A DNA stretch of 27,649 nucleotides, from NCBI GenBank assembly GCA_038211505.1, contig JBBQVO010000023.1, forward strand, positions 1 through 27,649, given 5' to 3'. This DNA comes from JBBQVO01 sp038211505 (GTDB taxonomy: Bacteria; Chloroflexota; Dehalococcoidia; DSTF01; JACRBR01). Below the pieces are notes generated by a model. It was not told the origin of the DNA and searched no databases. It saw nothing but the letters and a program-made list of their open reading frames with translations. A program made the position numbers and the translations under genes. Shown piece after piece: positions 1 through 6,719 of this stretch (its first letter is position 1; every line of letters begins with the position of its first letter).

Positions 1-113
1 AGTCGGCCGGCGCCAGCCAGACTTTGCTGTCGGGAAGCAGGCTTGAAGCCTTGGCGTGGGAAGAGATCATCGGGATAACTCTCGAGCAAATCCTCCATTT
101 GTTTCTCTAGCAT
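1..113 (-). CDS. Probable nuclease-family protein, N-terminal 37 residues (partial)
   Basis: An ATG at 113 opens a frame that stays open to the left edge and gives 37 residues beginning MLEKQMEDLLESYPDD and continuing with a Gly/Arg-rich stretch that ends AGAGR. An acidic 'MEDLLxxYPDxLF' opening followed by 'RQ...GR' resembles the start of small PD-(D/E)XK-type nucleases (NucS/DUF91-like), in which an 'R.DLLF' strand comes next. None of the catalytic residues lies inside the window, so the family call is an inference from the first residues only. The gene runs in the same direction as the DinB-like gene, whose stop is 40 bases upstream. It could also be an unrelated short ORF, but its composition is protein-like rather than the Arg/Ala-rich composition of shadow frames. 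Confidence 0.45.
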   Translation of the reverse strand, partial: MLEKQMEDLLESYPDDLFPRQGFKPASRQQSLAGAGR

Positions 114-153
114 CGTTTCCCCGATCTGCTGCGTAACATCAGTCCCCGTGTTT

Positions 154-735
154 TCAAAACCTCACACCGTCGTACGGCTCGCCGGTGATGTCGGCGACGT
201 GCATGGAGACGTGGCCGATGGAGACCGCTTCGAGGACGCCGGCGAGGGGGCCGGTGATGCCGCCGGCGGAGCGGATGTTCGTTTGCAGCAGCGCGTCGTC
301 GGTGGCCTCGACGGCTGCGATGGTGGCGGCGCGGTTCGTCTCGAATTCGTCGATCAGTTCGGCGATCGATGCGTTGGCGCGCTTCTCGACCTGGCGATCG
401 TTGTACGACAGGATGCCGCCCTGCGCCGTCGTTGCCGGAGCGCCATCCGGCGTCGTGCGCGTGACGGATGACGCGGTCGCCGCGTGCGCAGCCGGGGACG
501 GCTGCGCTACATCGCTCTTCCCCGGCGCGGGCGTCTGCTTCGCGATGTCGATGAGCTTCTTGTACGTCCATTCGATGGAGGCGACGTGAGCGAGGATCTG
601 GCGGGCGTTCCAGCCGTTTTCGTAGCGGCCCTGATCGAATGCTGACTCGGGGGTGGCGCGGAGTTTTTCGACGGCGTTCGCGCCGTTTTCGCGGAGGGCG
701 GCCATCAGTTCAGTCTTGGTTGGTGCTTCTGCCAT
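154..735 (-). CDS. DinB-fold (DinB/MDMPI superfamily) protein
   Basis: This 193-residue protein has the four-helix DinB layout. His50 lies in 'ILAHVASIEW' after helix 1, and His175 and His179 lie in 'GHVSMHVADI' near the C-terminus. This H...HxxxH triad is the usual metal site of DinB and mycothiol-dependent maleylpyruvate isomerase relatives, which catalyse thiol-dependent transfers or have unknown substrates. The middle, about residues 68-105, is Ala/Thr/Pro-rich and is probably a loop insertion. No signal peptide or membrane segment is seen. The ATG at 735 is preceded by an AGAGGA-like ribosome site. The substrate cannot be predicted. A second DinB-type domain occurs at 9092-9823. Confidence 0.75.
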   Translation of the reverse strand: MAEAPTKTELMAALRENGANAVEKLRATPESAFDQGRYENGWNARQILAHVASIEWTYKKLIDIAKQTPAPGKSDVAQPSPAAHAATASSVTRTTPDGAPATTAQGGILSYNDRQVEKRANASIAELIDEFETNRAATIAAVEATDDALLQTNIRSAGGITGPLAGVLEAVSIGHVSMHVADITGEPYDGVRF

Positions 736-806
736 GGACTACGTCCTCTATTTCGTCGCCCGCGTCGCGCGTTGCGTCCACACGGTTCTCCGGTGCTGGC
801 CGGCGA

Positions 807-828
807 GGACAGGGCTGAAGACCTGTCC
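807..828. repeat. Small inverted repeat, 7-bp arms
   Basis: GGACAGG (807-813) and CCTGTCC (822-828) flank GCTGAAGA. The 'aggGCTGAAGacc' core resembles dispersed palindromic elements seen between genes in Chloroflexota genomes. It lies in the 184-base spacer between two minus-strand genes. Confidence 0.4.
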
Positions 829-875
829 GTACGGTGCAGTTGGTCTCTCCTAGAAGTACGCGCGACACCCGACGC

Positions 876-897
876 GGGCGGCCACATCGGGCCGCCC
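876..897 (-). terminator. GC-rich hairpin downstream of the CoA-transferase gene
   Basis: GGGCGGCC (876-883) and GGCCGCCC (890-897) form an 8-bp perfect stem with a 6-base loop, 23 bases past the stop of the CoA-transferase gene. No T-run follows on the minus strand. It may therefore act as a weak terminator or be a dispersed REP-like palindrome of the 'TAGGGGCGGCCC' type rather than an intrinsic terminator. Confidence 0.45.
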
Positions 898-919
898 CTA
901 CGGTCGTTCGATCTCTTTC

Positions 920-1891
920 TCAAACGCGGTAGCCGTCCGTTATCACTTCGGCCGCACGCAGCTTCTGCAGTCGCTCGGCGCCGATCAACTCGTCGTACAT
1001 TTCGGGGTCGGTGGGGAAGGGGGTGACGTATTTGGCGACGTAGGCGTCGACGGTGTCGCGGCTGATGGCGCCGAATGTTTCGAGGACTCCCGCCGTGTCG
1101 CTGCCGTAGTAGCCGCCGCAGTTGCCGGGCCAGGCGCCGAAGGGCGCGTGGACGACGGCGTCGACACAGTAGTAGGGGAAGCTGGTGCGGCCGGGATCGC
1201 GGCGGATCTCTTCCGTATCGATGATCTCTTCGGCGGAGATGATCACTTTCTTCGAGGCGAGGGCGCACTCTTCGTGGGCGATGCCGGTGCCGAAGACGCG
1301 GGCGTTGCCGTAGATGTCGGCCTGCTGCACGTGGATGATCGCGACATCGGGGTTGAGCGCGGGGACGAGCGTGATCGGCTTGCCGGTGAAGGGATCTTCG
1401 ACGAGTTTGGCGCCGGAGTATTCGAAGCCGTCGGTGCCACCGAAGGATCGGACGGGGAGAAACGGCAACCCCATCGCGCCGGCCTGCAGGCGCAACGTCA
1501 TGACGACGTTGCTGTACTCGAACACCTGCAGCCGGCCGTCCTTGACGCGATTATCGACCGCGGCGCCGGGCCAGAAGAAGCCGCAGTCGGCCCTCGAGGC
1601 GCAGCCGGCGCCGGCAAGCAGTCCGACATCGACGTAGGCGAACTTGCCGCAGAGCCAGAGGTCGCGCTTCTGCTGACGGATGATCTCGCGGATCAGGGTC
1701 GAAGGGCCGCGCTGGAAGTAGTTGCAGTCGTAGGCGAGATAGTCGCCGTCGGCGACGAAGCGGGAGACAGCGTCGGCGGCGGACATCAGGCGCGGCACGA
1801 GCGCGCGCTGTTTGTGGTCGCGGACGTAGGCGCGATGGCCGTCGGGATCGACGGGCAGATACGGCGCGTGGCCTTCGGCGAGGATCTGCAT
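920..1891 (-). CDS. CoA-transferase family I, alpha subunit (GctA/IpdA-like)
   Basis: This 323-residue protein has the hallmarks of the alpha subunit of family I CoA-transferases and related hydrolases: 'ADGDYLAYD' near the N-terminus, 'SNVVMTLRLQAGAMGLPFLPVRSFGGTD' split over residues ~130-155, and 'NPDVAIIHVQQADIYGNARVFG' further on. In this family the alpha subunit pairs with a beta subunit that carries the catalytic glutamate and moves CoA between acyl groups. No beta-subunit gene is adjacent: the next gene downstream is a DinB-like protein and the upstream neighbour is divergent. The protein therefore either partners with a distant beta subunit or has another role. The ATG at 1891 has only a weak ribosome site. 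The internal Met before 'SAADAVSRF' is an alternative start, but relatives carry the upstream 'YVRDHK' segment. Confidence 0.82.
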   Translation of the reverse strand: MQILAEGHAPYLPVDPDGHRAYVRDHKQRALVPRLMSAADAVSRFVADGDYLAYDCNYFQRGPSTLIREIIRQQKRDLWLCGKFAYVDVGLLAGAGCASRADCGFFWPGAAVDNRVKDGRLQVFEYSNVVMTLRLQAGAMGLPFLPVRSFGGTDGFEYSGAKLVEDPFTGKPITLVPALNPDVAIIHVQQADIYGNARVFGTGIAHEECALASKKVIISAEEIIDTEEIRRDPGRTSFPYYCVDAVVHAPFGAWPGNCGGYYGSDTAGVLETFGAISRDTVDAYVAKYVTPFPTDPEMYDELIGAERLQKLRAAEVITDGYRV

Positions 1892-2002
1892 CTCGCGATG
1901 ATAGCCGTGCGCTCCGGAACGTGCTAGCGGTGATGGAGGGGAGGTTTGTTTGGCAGTTTTGCGATTCTCGTTACATAACGCGACAACTTGACCCGTTATT
2001 TG

Positions 2003-2031
2003 TTGATTCCGGTGATCGATATGTCTATGAT
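2003..2031 (+). promoter_or_regulatory. Sigma-70-type promoter for the tandem surface-protein genes
   Basis: TTGATT (2003-2008) and TATGAT (2026-2031) are separated by exactly 17 bases. Transcription would start near 2038, giving a leader of about 29 bases before the GTG at 2067. It lies in the divergent spacer after the CoA-transferase gene. Confidence 0.6.
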
Positions 2032-2055
2032 CTTCGGGGTTGGATGGAGTCAGTC

Positions 2056-2062
2056 AAGGAGG
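2056..2062 (+). promoter_or_regulatory. Ribosome-binding site AAGGAGG that fixes the start at 2067
   Basis: AAGGAGG lies four bases before the GTG at 2067. It supports that GTG over the upstream TTG at 2040, whose frame would put the ribosome site inside the coding region. The paralogue at 2628 starts at the matching residue, 'MNRRLI'. Confidence 0.75.
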
Positions 2063-2066
2063 ACAC

Positions 2067-2585
2067 GTGAATCGAAAGATGATCTTAGGCGCTGGTGCGC
2101 TCGTGCTCGGCGTCGCGACGTTCGCGCTTGGATTTGGTGGCGCGTCGCCCGTGAGCGCCGGATGCGTACAACTATGCACGGCCACGAGCACGCCGGCGGC
2201 GACGAACACGGCCGTGCCGGCGAGCGCGACGCCGTGCAATAACAACAACAACATCCAGCAGCAGCCGTGCAACTCGCCGACGTCGACGGCCACGGTGACG
2301 CTGAAGACGCACACGCCGACGCCGACGAACACGCCAGGGCCGACGCAGACGCCCGCGGCGACGGGCACGAAGGCGCCGGCGAACACCGTCGCGCCGCCGG
2401 CGCCGACGCAGCCGGGCGGCGGCAACCTCGGCCAGAACGTACGGCCGCCGAACACTGGCAGTGGCGGCAACACCGGCACGGGCGGCGGTAGCGGCAGTTA
2501 CGGGCTGTGGTTCGCAGCGGCCGCCGCGCTACTTATCGTGGTGGGCGGTGGGTCGCTGGCGCTCGGATTGCGCCGCAAGCGGTAA
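2067..2585 (+). CDS. Secreted Thr/Pro-rich protein with sortase-like tail, paralogue 1
   Basis: This 172-residue protein begins VNRKMILGAGALVLGV, a signal peptide with likely cleavage after 'VSA' and a Gly-Cys next. Four Cys follow in the mature N-terminal third, around an Asn/Gln-rich patch. A 'TPTPTNTPGPTQTPAAT' linker leads to 'NVRPPNTGSGG', a Gly/Ser stretch, about 20 hydrophobic residues and a final RRKR. This order (motif, membrane span, positive tail) is that of sortase cell-wall sorting signals, but with Pro in place of the Leu of LPXTG. Inferred role: a cell-envelope-anchored, possibly O-glycosylated stalk protein. A promoter and strong ribosome site precede it. The next paralogue starts 42 bases downstream with no hairpin between, so the two may share a transcript. 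Confidence 0.85.
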   Translation: MNRKMILGAGALVLGVATFALGFGGASPVSAGCVQLCTATSTPAATNTAVPASATPCNNNNNIQQQPCNSPTSTATVTLKTHTPTPTNTPGPTQTPAATGTKAPANTVAPPAPTQPGGGNLGQNVRPPNTGSGGNTGTGGGSGSYGLWFAAAAALLIVVGGGSLALGLRRKR

Positions 2586-2627
2586 TACAGGCGATCGGAT
2601 AGCAAACTTAGCAGGCAGGGAGGCCAC

Positions 2628-3104
2628 ATGAATCGGAGATTGATCTTTGGCGCGACCGCGCTCGCGCTCGGCGTTGCGATGTTCGGGTTCGGACTCGGCC
2701 GCGGCGCGACCGCGCTGGCGGGCGTGAACACGGTGACGAACACACCGGCGGCGACGAACACACCGCAACCGACAGCCACCACGTGCAGCAGCCAACAGTC
2801 GACCTGCACGCCGGTGCCGTCGGCGACGGTGCGCATCAAGACGAACACGCCGACGCCAACCGGTACGGCCGCGGCGACGCAGACTCCGGCGGCGACGGGC
2901 ACGAAGGCGGCGACGAACACCGTCGCACCGCCGGCGCCGACCCAGCCGGGCGGCGGCAATCAGGGTCAGAACGTACGGCCGCCGAACACCGGCACGGGCG
3001 GCAGCAGCGGCAATGATCGGCTGGCGCTCTGGTTTGCCGCGGGCGCGTTGATCGCAGCCATCGGCGGCGGGACGCTCCTCGTCGGCGCGCGACGGCGGCG
3101 TTAG
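2628..3104 (+). CDS. Secreted Thr/Pro-rich protein with sortase-like tail, paralogue 2
   Basis: This 158-residue paralogue of the preceding gene keeps the same layout. A signal peptide starts MNRRLIFGATALALG and is probably cleaved after 'ALA'. Two nearby Cys follow ('TTCSSQQSTC'), then a 'TPTPTGTAAATQTPAAT' linker, 'NVRPPNTGTGG', a hydrophobic span of about 20 residues and a final RRRR. The linker phrase 'APPAPTQPGGGN' is shared almost exactly with paralogue 1, so these two are the closest pair. The ATG at 2628 follows 'GGGAGG'. A stem-loop follows the stop at 3126-3155. Like its neighbours it has no enzymatic domain and is probably a surface stalk or spacer protein; this role is inferred from architecture only. 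Confidence 0.85.
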   Translation: MNRRLIFGATALALGVAMFGFGLGRGATALAGVNTVTNTPAATNTPQPTATTCSSQQSTCTPVPSATVRIKTNTPTPTGTAAATQTPAATGTKAATNTVAPPAPTQPGGGNQGQNVRPPNTGTGGSSGNDRLALWFAAGALIAAIGGGTLLVGARRRR

Positions 3105-3125
3105 TCGCGCAGAGAGACGGATAAG

Positions 3126-3155
3126 AGGAGGGGGCGCGGGTTCGCGCTCCCTCTT
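3126..3155 (+). terminator. Stem-loop after paralogue 2
   Basis: A purine-rich arm (3126-3138) pairs with a pyrimidine-rich arm (3143-3155) through about 13 base pairs, two of them G-T, around a 4-base loop. It is followed by TGTTGC rather than a long T-run. Confidence 0.6.
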
Positions 3156-3204
3156 GTTGCGACAGGTTCAGTCGGAAGCAATCAAGGAAGCAGAGGAGGA
3201 ACGA

Positions 3205-3735
3205 ATGCGTATACGGAAGTTTGTGGGAGCGGGGCTTGCGGCGATGGTCGTCGGCGGCATGCTCATCGGGTTGAGTTTTAGTAGCGGCGCTGTGGAGGCG
3301 GGGAATCAGAACCCGAACTGCGTCACGCCGCCGGCAGCGAGCGCGACGGCTGTTTCGGATCCAACGGCGACATCTACCACGATCCCCGCGCTCGCGCCGA
3401 ACATTGTCGCCAACGCCGTCGCGCCGACGTGCGTGCCGCCGACGGCGACGCCGACGGTGAAGCTGCTGACGCATACGCCGACGGCGACCAGTACGCCGGC
3501 AGCGACGCAAACGCCAGGCCCGACGAATACGGCCGCACCGACGAACACGGTCGCGCCGGCGCCGAACACGCCGGCGAACGGCGCGGGCAACCTCGGCGCC
3601 AGCGTCCGCCCGCCAAACACCGGCACGGGCGGCAGCGGCGGTTCGGGCTCGACTTTGTGGCTGCTGGTCGGCGGTGTCGCGCTGCTGGCCATTGGTGGAG
3701 GCTCGATGCTGGCGGGTGTGCGCGGACGGCGCTAG
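3205..3735 (+). CDS. Secreted Thr/Pro-rich protein with sortase-like tail, paralogue 3
   Basis: The ATG at 3205, after AGGAGGAACG, gives 176 residues; an in-frame ATG at 3154 lies inside the upstream hairpin and is rejected. A signal peptide (MRIRKFVGAGLAAMVVGG...) probably ends at 'VEA'. Two Cys ('NPNCVTPP', 'APTCVPPT') bracket an Ala/Thr-rich segment. The linker 'THTPTATSTPAATQTPGPT' leads to 'SVRPPNTGTGG', a 20-residue hydrophobic span with 'AIGGGSMLAG', and a final RGRR. The motif and the Gly-rich end of the span match paralogues 1 and 2. A perfect hairpin follows the stop. Surface anchoring is inferred from these features; no sortase gene is present in the window to confirm it. Confidence 0.85.
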   Translation: MRIRKFVGAGLAAMVVGGMLIGLSFSSGAVEAGNQNPNCVTPPAASATAVSDPTATSTTIPALAPNIVANAVAPTCVPPTATPTVKLLTHTPTATSTPAATQTPGPTNTAAPTNTVAPAPNTPANGAGNLGASVRPPNTGTGGSGGSGSTLWLLVGGVALLAIGGGSMLAGVRGRR

Positions 3736-3759
3736 GCGCGAGTTTAGGCTCGGTGATAT

Positions 3760-3791
3760 AAGGAAGAGGGCGAGCGATCGCCCTCTTCCTT
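3760..3791 (+). terminator. Perfect 14-bp stem-loop after paralogue 3
   Basis: AAGGAAGAGGGCGA (3760-3773) pairs without mismatch with TCGCCCTCTTCCTT (3778-3791) around GCGA. It lies 24 bases after the stop. The pyrimidine arm is followed by GCGTGTTG, so the usual T-run is absent. Confidence 0.75.
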
Positions 3792-3926
3792 GCGTGTTGA
3801 GGAGGCGGCATCGGAAGATTGCAAGGAGAATTGCAGGGTTTTCCCCATGCCTGAGCGCGGCTGCTGCCGACTATCATGCTGGATGAGCGCGCCGGACGCG
3901 TTCGCATACGCGTGTGGAGGAATGTT

Positions 3927-4571
3927 GTGAAAAAGAAACTGATGCTGAGTGGCGCATTCGCCCTGGTCGGCGGGTTCATTTTGGTGGCTGCATCGATTAG
4001 CGGCGGCTCGAGCTCGTACGTGTCGGCGCAGGTGGTGGCGACGGCGACGCCGTGTCCGACGTTCACGGCGACGTCGACGGCGACTGCGGTACCGGTGGGA
4101 TCGACGGCGACAAATACGGCCACGAACACGGCAACTGCGACAAACACTGCCACGGCGACGGTAACCAGCACTCCTACAGACACGCCCACGCCGGCGACTG
4201 GTACGGCGACGAACACGCCGGTAAACACGAACACGCCGACGAACACGGCAACGGCAACGAGCACGCCAAACTTCGCCTGCGCGACGTTCACGGCGACGGC
4301 GACGAATACGGCGACGACGATTCCGGCGACGGCTACAGCTACGTTCACGACCGTAGCGACGGTCGCCGTCTCGACGTCGACGGCGACGCGCACGGTTGTG
4401 ACGTTTGCGACGAGCACGCCGATCGGCGGGGCTGCGGGCGCGGGCACGCGGCTGCCGAACACGGGTGATGGCGGTGACTCGCCGCTGAGCGCGTGGGTAG
4501 TCGTCGCGGGCATGCTGCTGGTCTTCGGTGGCGGCGGCACCATCATCGCCGGCACGCGCACGCGGCGCTAG
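3927..4571 (+). CDS. Secreted Thr-rich protein with canonical LPNTG sorting signal, paralogue 4
   Basis: The GTG at 3927, six bases after GGAGG (3916-3920), gives 214 residues; an upstream in-frame ATG at 3876 has no ribosome site and is rejected. The signal peptide starts VKKKLMLSGAF and ends near 'VSA'. About 120 residues of Thr/Ala-rich linker ('TNTATNTATATNTATATV' and similar) follow, with one Cys near each end of it. The C-terminus has 'TRLPNTGDGG', a true LPXTG pentapeptide, then a hydrophobic span ending 'FGGGGTIIAG' and a final RTRR. It is the longest member and the only one with Leu at the first motif position. Hydroxyl-rich linkers of this kind are often O-glycosylated. It is separated from paralogue 3 by a hairpin and 190 bases, so it may be its own unit. 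Confidence 0.85.
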   Translation: MKKKLMLSGAFALVGGFILVAASISGGSSSYVSAQVVATATPCPTFTATSTATAVPVGSTATNTATNTATATNTATATVTSTPTDTPTPATGTATNTPVNTNTPTNTATATSTPNFACATFTATATNTATTIPATATATFTTVATVAVSTSTATRTVVTFATSTPIGGAAGAGTRLPNTGDGGDSPLSAWVVVAGMLLVFGGGGTIIAGTRTRR

Positions 4572-4597
4572 TCGCTCGCGCAACAGAGACGTTGAAG

Positions 4598-4627
4598 AGA
4601 CAGGGGGCGCGAGAGCGTCCCCTGTCT
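4598..4627 (+). terminator. 13-bp stem-loop after paralogue 4
   Basis: A 13-bp stem with one G-T pair runs from AGACAGGGGGCGC (4598-4610) to GCGTCCCCTGTCT (4615-4627) with a GAGA loop. It lies 26 bases after the stop and lacks a T-run, as do the other hairpins in this cluster. Confidence 0.7.
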
Positions 4628-4633
4628 GCGTAT

Positions 4634-4678
4634 GAGGCTGGAGGCTGGAGGCCGATCCAACCTCCACCCTCCAGCCTC
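4634..4678. repeat. Long inverted repeat, 18-bp arms with one mismatch
   Basis: GAGGCTGGAGGCTGGAGG (4634-4651) is answered by CCTCCACCCTCCAGCCTC (4661-4678) across a 9-base loop. The left arm also contains a direct repeat of GGCTGGA. It sits just after the terminator-like hairpin and before the HD-GYP gene. It looks like a dispersed palindromic element. Confidence 0.55.
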
Positions 4679-4828
4679 GCCCTCGTAACGCCACGACCCG
4701 GCGATCGACGCCGGTACTCACGTCACAGACTCAGACTCCAATACTCCGCCCCCGGGGGTTTGCACCTGAAAGTACGGGTAAACCCTGTCGATACATATCC
4801 ACGGACATCCCGACGTATCGCCGGTGGC

Positions 4829-6190
4829 ATGGGAGCGCCTGTGGTTAGTGAAAGCAGCCCGCCCCGCCGACCCGTACTAACGCTGGACGATCTGGCGCGA
4901 CCGATGACGCGCCGACCGGAGCGGCTGCACGCGCTGACGACGGCCGATCTGGCGATCGCCTTTAGCCAGGCGCTCGATCTTGGCGAAGGCAAGCCGGCGG
5001 GTCATGCGCAGCGGTTGTGTTACATCGCGACGACGCTCGCCGACGCGCTGGGCCTCGAGGGCACCCAGCGGAGCGGCGTCTTCTTCGGGGCGCTGCTGCA
5101 CGACATCGGCGTCACGCCGGCCGCGTCGGATCTCTGCCGGATCGCCGGCGTCGACGAGGCCGCGATCTTCGGGCCGTCGCCGTTGCGCGCGCGCGATGAG
5201 CATCGCGCCGAGCTGGTGTTCGCCGATGCCGACGCGATCACAGATGCGACGCACCGTCACTGTGAGCTCGGGGCCGAGATCGTCGCGTCGCTCGATCTGC
5301 CTGACGAAGCATCGATCGCCGTCGCGCATCATCACGAGAGTTGGGACGGCAGCGGCTATCCGCAAGCGCTCGGCGGTGAAGCGATCCCGGTCGAGGGGCG
5401 CATTCTCGCTGTTGCCGATGTCGCGGAAGTGCTGATCTCGGATCAGATGAACTCGCTCGTCGCGCGCCGGCACTTCACGACGTCGATCCACGAGTTCGCG
5501 GGCAGCCAGCTCGATCCGACGATCGTCACGCTGCTGCTCGATCTCGCGAAGTCGGACGCGTTCTGGCTCGGGCTGTATTCCGAAGACATGACGGAGACGC
5601 TGACGTCGATGCGCGGCACGGTCGAGACGCGCCGCAGCCGCAAACGCGTGACGCGCTTCGCCGAAGTGTTCGGCGATCTCGCGGACACAAAGGGCGGCCA
5701 CACGGCCGATCACTCGCGGCACACTGCCGAGAGCGCCGAGCAGCTCGCCGAAGCGCTGGGTCTCGATGCCGGGCACGTCGAGATGATCAAGATCGCGGCG
5801 CTGCTGCACGACCTGGGGCTGCTGGGGGTGCCAGCGCGGATCATGTCGAAGCCGGACATTCTCTCGGTCACGGAGATGCAGTTGATGCGGCAGCACCCGG
5901 CGAACTCGGAGATGGTGTTGCAGGATCTGCCGGGCTTCGAGGAAGTGGCGGTGTGGATCGCGCGGCATCACGAGCGGCCGGACGGCCGCGGTTATCCGGA
6001 GATGCTGGCCGGCGACGATATCCCGCTCGAATCGCGCATTCTCTCCGTCGCCGACGTGCACTCCGCCATCACCGCGGAGCGCCCGCATCGTGGCGCGATG
6101 ACGCGCAAGGACGCCAAGCAGCTGCTGCTGGGCGCGGCGGGCACGCAGCTTGACGCGGAGCTGGTGCGGACGTTCATCACGCTGATCTGA
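4829..6190 (+). CDS. Tandem HD-GYP domain protein (probable cyclic di-GMP phosphodiesterase)
   Basis: From the ATG at 4829 the protein has 453 residues. Longer frames to the left run through the upstream gene and hairpins, and a GTG at 4841 is an alternative start. Two HD-GYP modules are visible. The first has His-Asp at 91-92 ('LLHDIG') and 'HHESWDGSGYP' at 168-178. The second has 'LLHDLG' with His-Asp at 327-328 and 'HHERPDGRGYP' at 380-390. Both keep the metal-binding HD pair, the paired His and the GYP signature, so both could be active. HD-GYP enzymes hydrolyse cyclic di-GMP. No receiver, PAS or membrane domain is attached, so the input signal is unknown. The protein is predicted to be cytosolic. 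Confidence 0.85.
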   Translation: MGAPVVSESSPPRRPVLTLDDLARPMTRRPERLHALTTADLAIAFSQALDLGEGKPAGHAQRLCYIATTLADALGLEGTQRSGVFFGALLHDIGVTPAASDLCRIAGVDEAAIFGPSPLRARDEHRAELVFADADAITDATHRHCELGAEIVASLDLPDEASIAVAHHHESWDGSGYPQALGGEAIPVEGRILAVADVAEVLISDQMNSLVARRHFTTSIHEFAGSQLDPTIVTLLLDLAKSDAFWLGLYSEDMTETLTSMRGTVETRRSRKRVTRFAEVFGDLADTKGGHTADHSRHTAESAEQLAEALGLDAGHVEMIKIAALLHDLGLLGVPARIMSKPDILSVTEMQLMRQHPANSEMVLQDLPGFEEVAVWIARHHERPDGRGYPEMLAGDDIPLESRILSVADVHSAITAERPHRGAMTRKDAKQLLLGAAGTQLDAELVRTFITLI

Positions 6191-6404
6191 GGGACTCCGA
6201 AGCCCGGCGAGTGCATCCAACCGTAAGGCGTGCTGCCGTCACTGGCCGGTGAGGGCTGATCCGCCAATTGTGGTCTTGGTTCGCGCGGGGACAGCCGAAG
6301 GCGGCTATCCTACGCGAGCCCTCGCCTGCCCACTCTCCATCTTCCAAATAACCGCTAACACATTTGCTGCGACCTGTCGTACAATCAGGCTCCAACGCAT
6401 ACGC

Positions 6405-6412
6405 AAAGGAGG
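6405..6412 (+). promoter_or_regulatory. Ribosome-binding site AAAGGAGG for the GYD gene
   Basis: AAAGGAGG lies six bases before the GTG at 6419 and selects that start. A TACAAT hexamer at 6380-6385 could be a -10 box, but no convincing -35 box is seen. Confidence 0.65.
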
Positions 6413-6418
6413 TGGACT

Positions 6419-6709
6419 GTGGCGACGTACATTTTGCTCAGCACCCTCACGGACGAAGGGCGGCGGACGCTGAAGGAGCGGCCGGAGCGGCTGCAGGAAG
6501 TGAACCGCGAGATCGAGGCGATGGGTGCGCGCGTGACGCATCAGTTCGCCGTGCTCGGCGGCTACGACTTCGTCAACATTCTCGAAGCGCCGGATAACGA
6601 GACTGTGGCGCGCATCTCCGTCGAGCTCGGCGCGCGGGGGACGGTGCAGCTGACGTCGCTGCCGGCGATCGCGGTGGATGAGTTCACGAAGATGCTGAAG
6701 TCGAAGTGA
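6419..6709 (+). CDS. GYD-domain protein
   Basis: This 96-residue single-domain protein matches the GYD family (PF08734): 'YILLSTLTDEGRRTLKERPERL' across the N-terminus, 'YDFVNILEAPDNETVARISVELG' in the centre and 'LPAIAVDEF' near the end. The fold is a ferredoxin-like alpha/beta barrel half that usually forms oligomers; the biochemical role of the family is not established. The GTG start is fixed by AAAGGAGG six bases upstream. Its closest relative in the window is the N-terminal domain of the next gene, which shares the same phrases ('VLTSLTATGRKNIEANPGRL', 'YDFFTVIEAPDN'). The two therefore look like a tandem duplication in which one copy acquired an acyltransferase domain. Confidence 0.85.
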   Translation: MATYILLSTLTDEGRRTLKERPERLQEVNREIEAMGARVTHQFAVLGGYDFVNILEAPDNETVARISVELGARGTVQLTSLPAIAVDEFTKMLKSK

Positions 6710-6719
6710 ATCGGCGAAC

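Noticed and set aside
3374..4721. Long minus-strand frames with Val/Ala repeats opposite the surface-protein genes
   Set aside because: They arise from the reverse complement of ACG-CCG-type Thr/Pro codons; the plus-strand genes have signal peptides, ribosome sites and matching tails.
4700..4828. Cyclic di-GMP riboswitch in the HD-GYP leader
   Set aside because: The conserved GEMM-type core and tetraloop receptor are not recognisable; only a CCCCCGGGGG palindrome is seen.
4877..6220. Long open frame opposite the HD-GYP gene
   Set aside because: The translation is Arg/Asp/His-rich with no domain and mirrors the high-GC codon pattern of the real gene on the plus strand.
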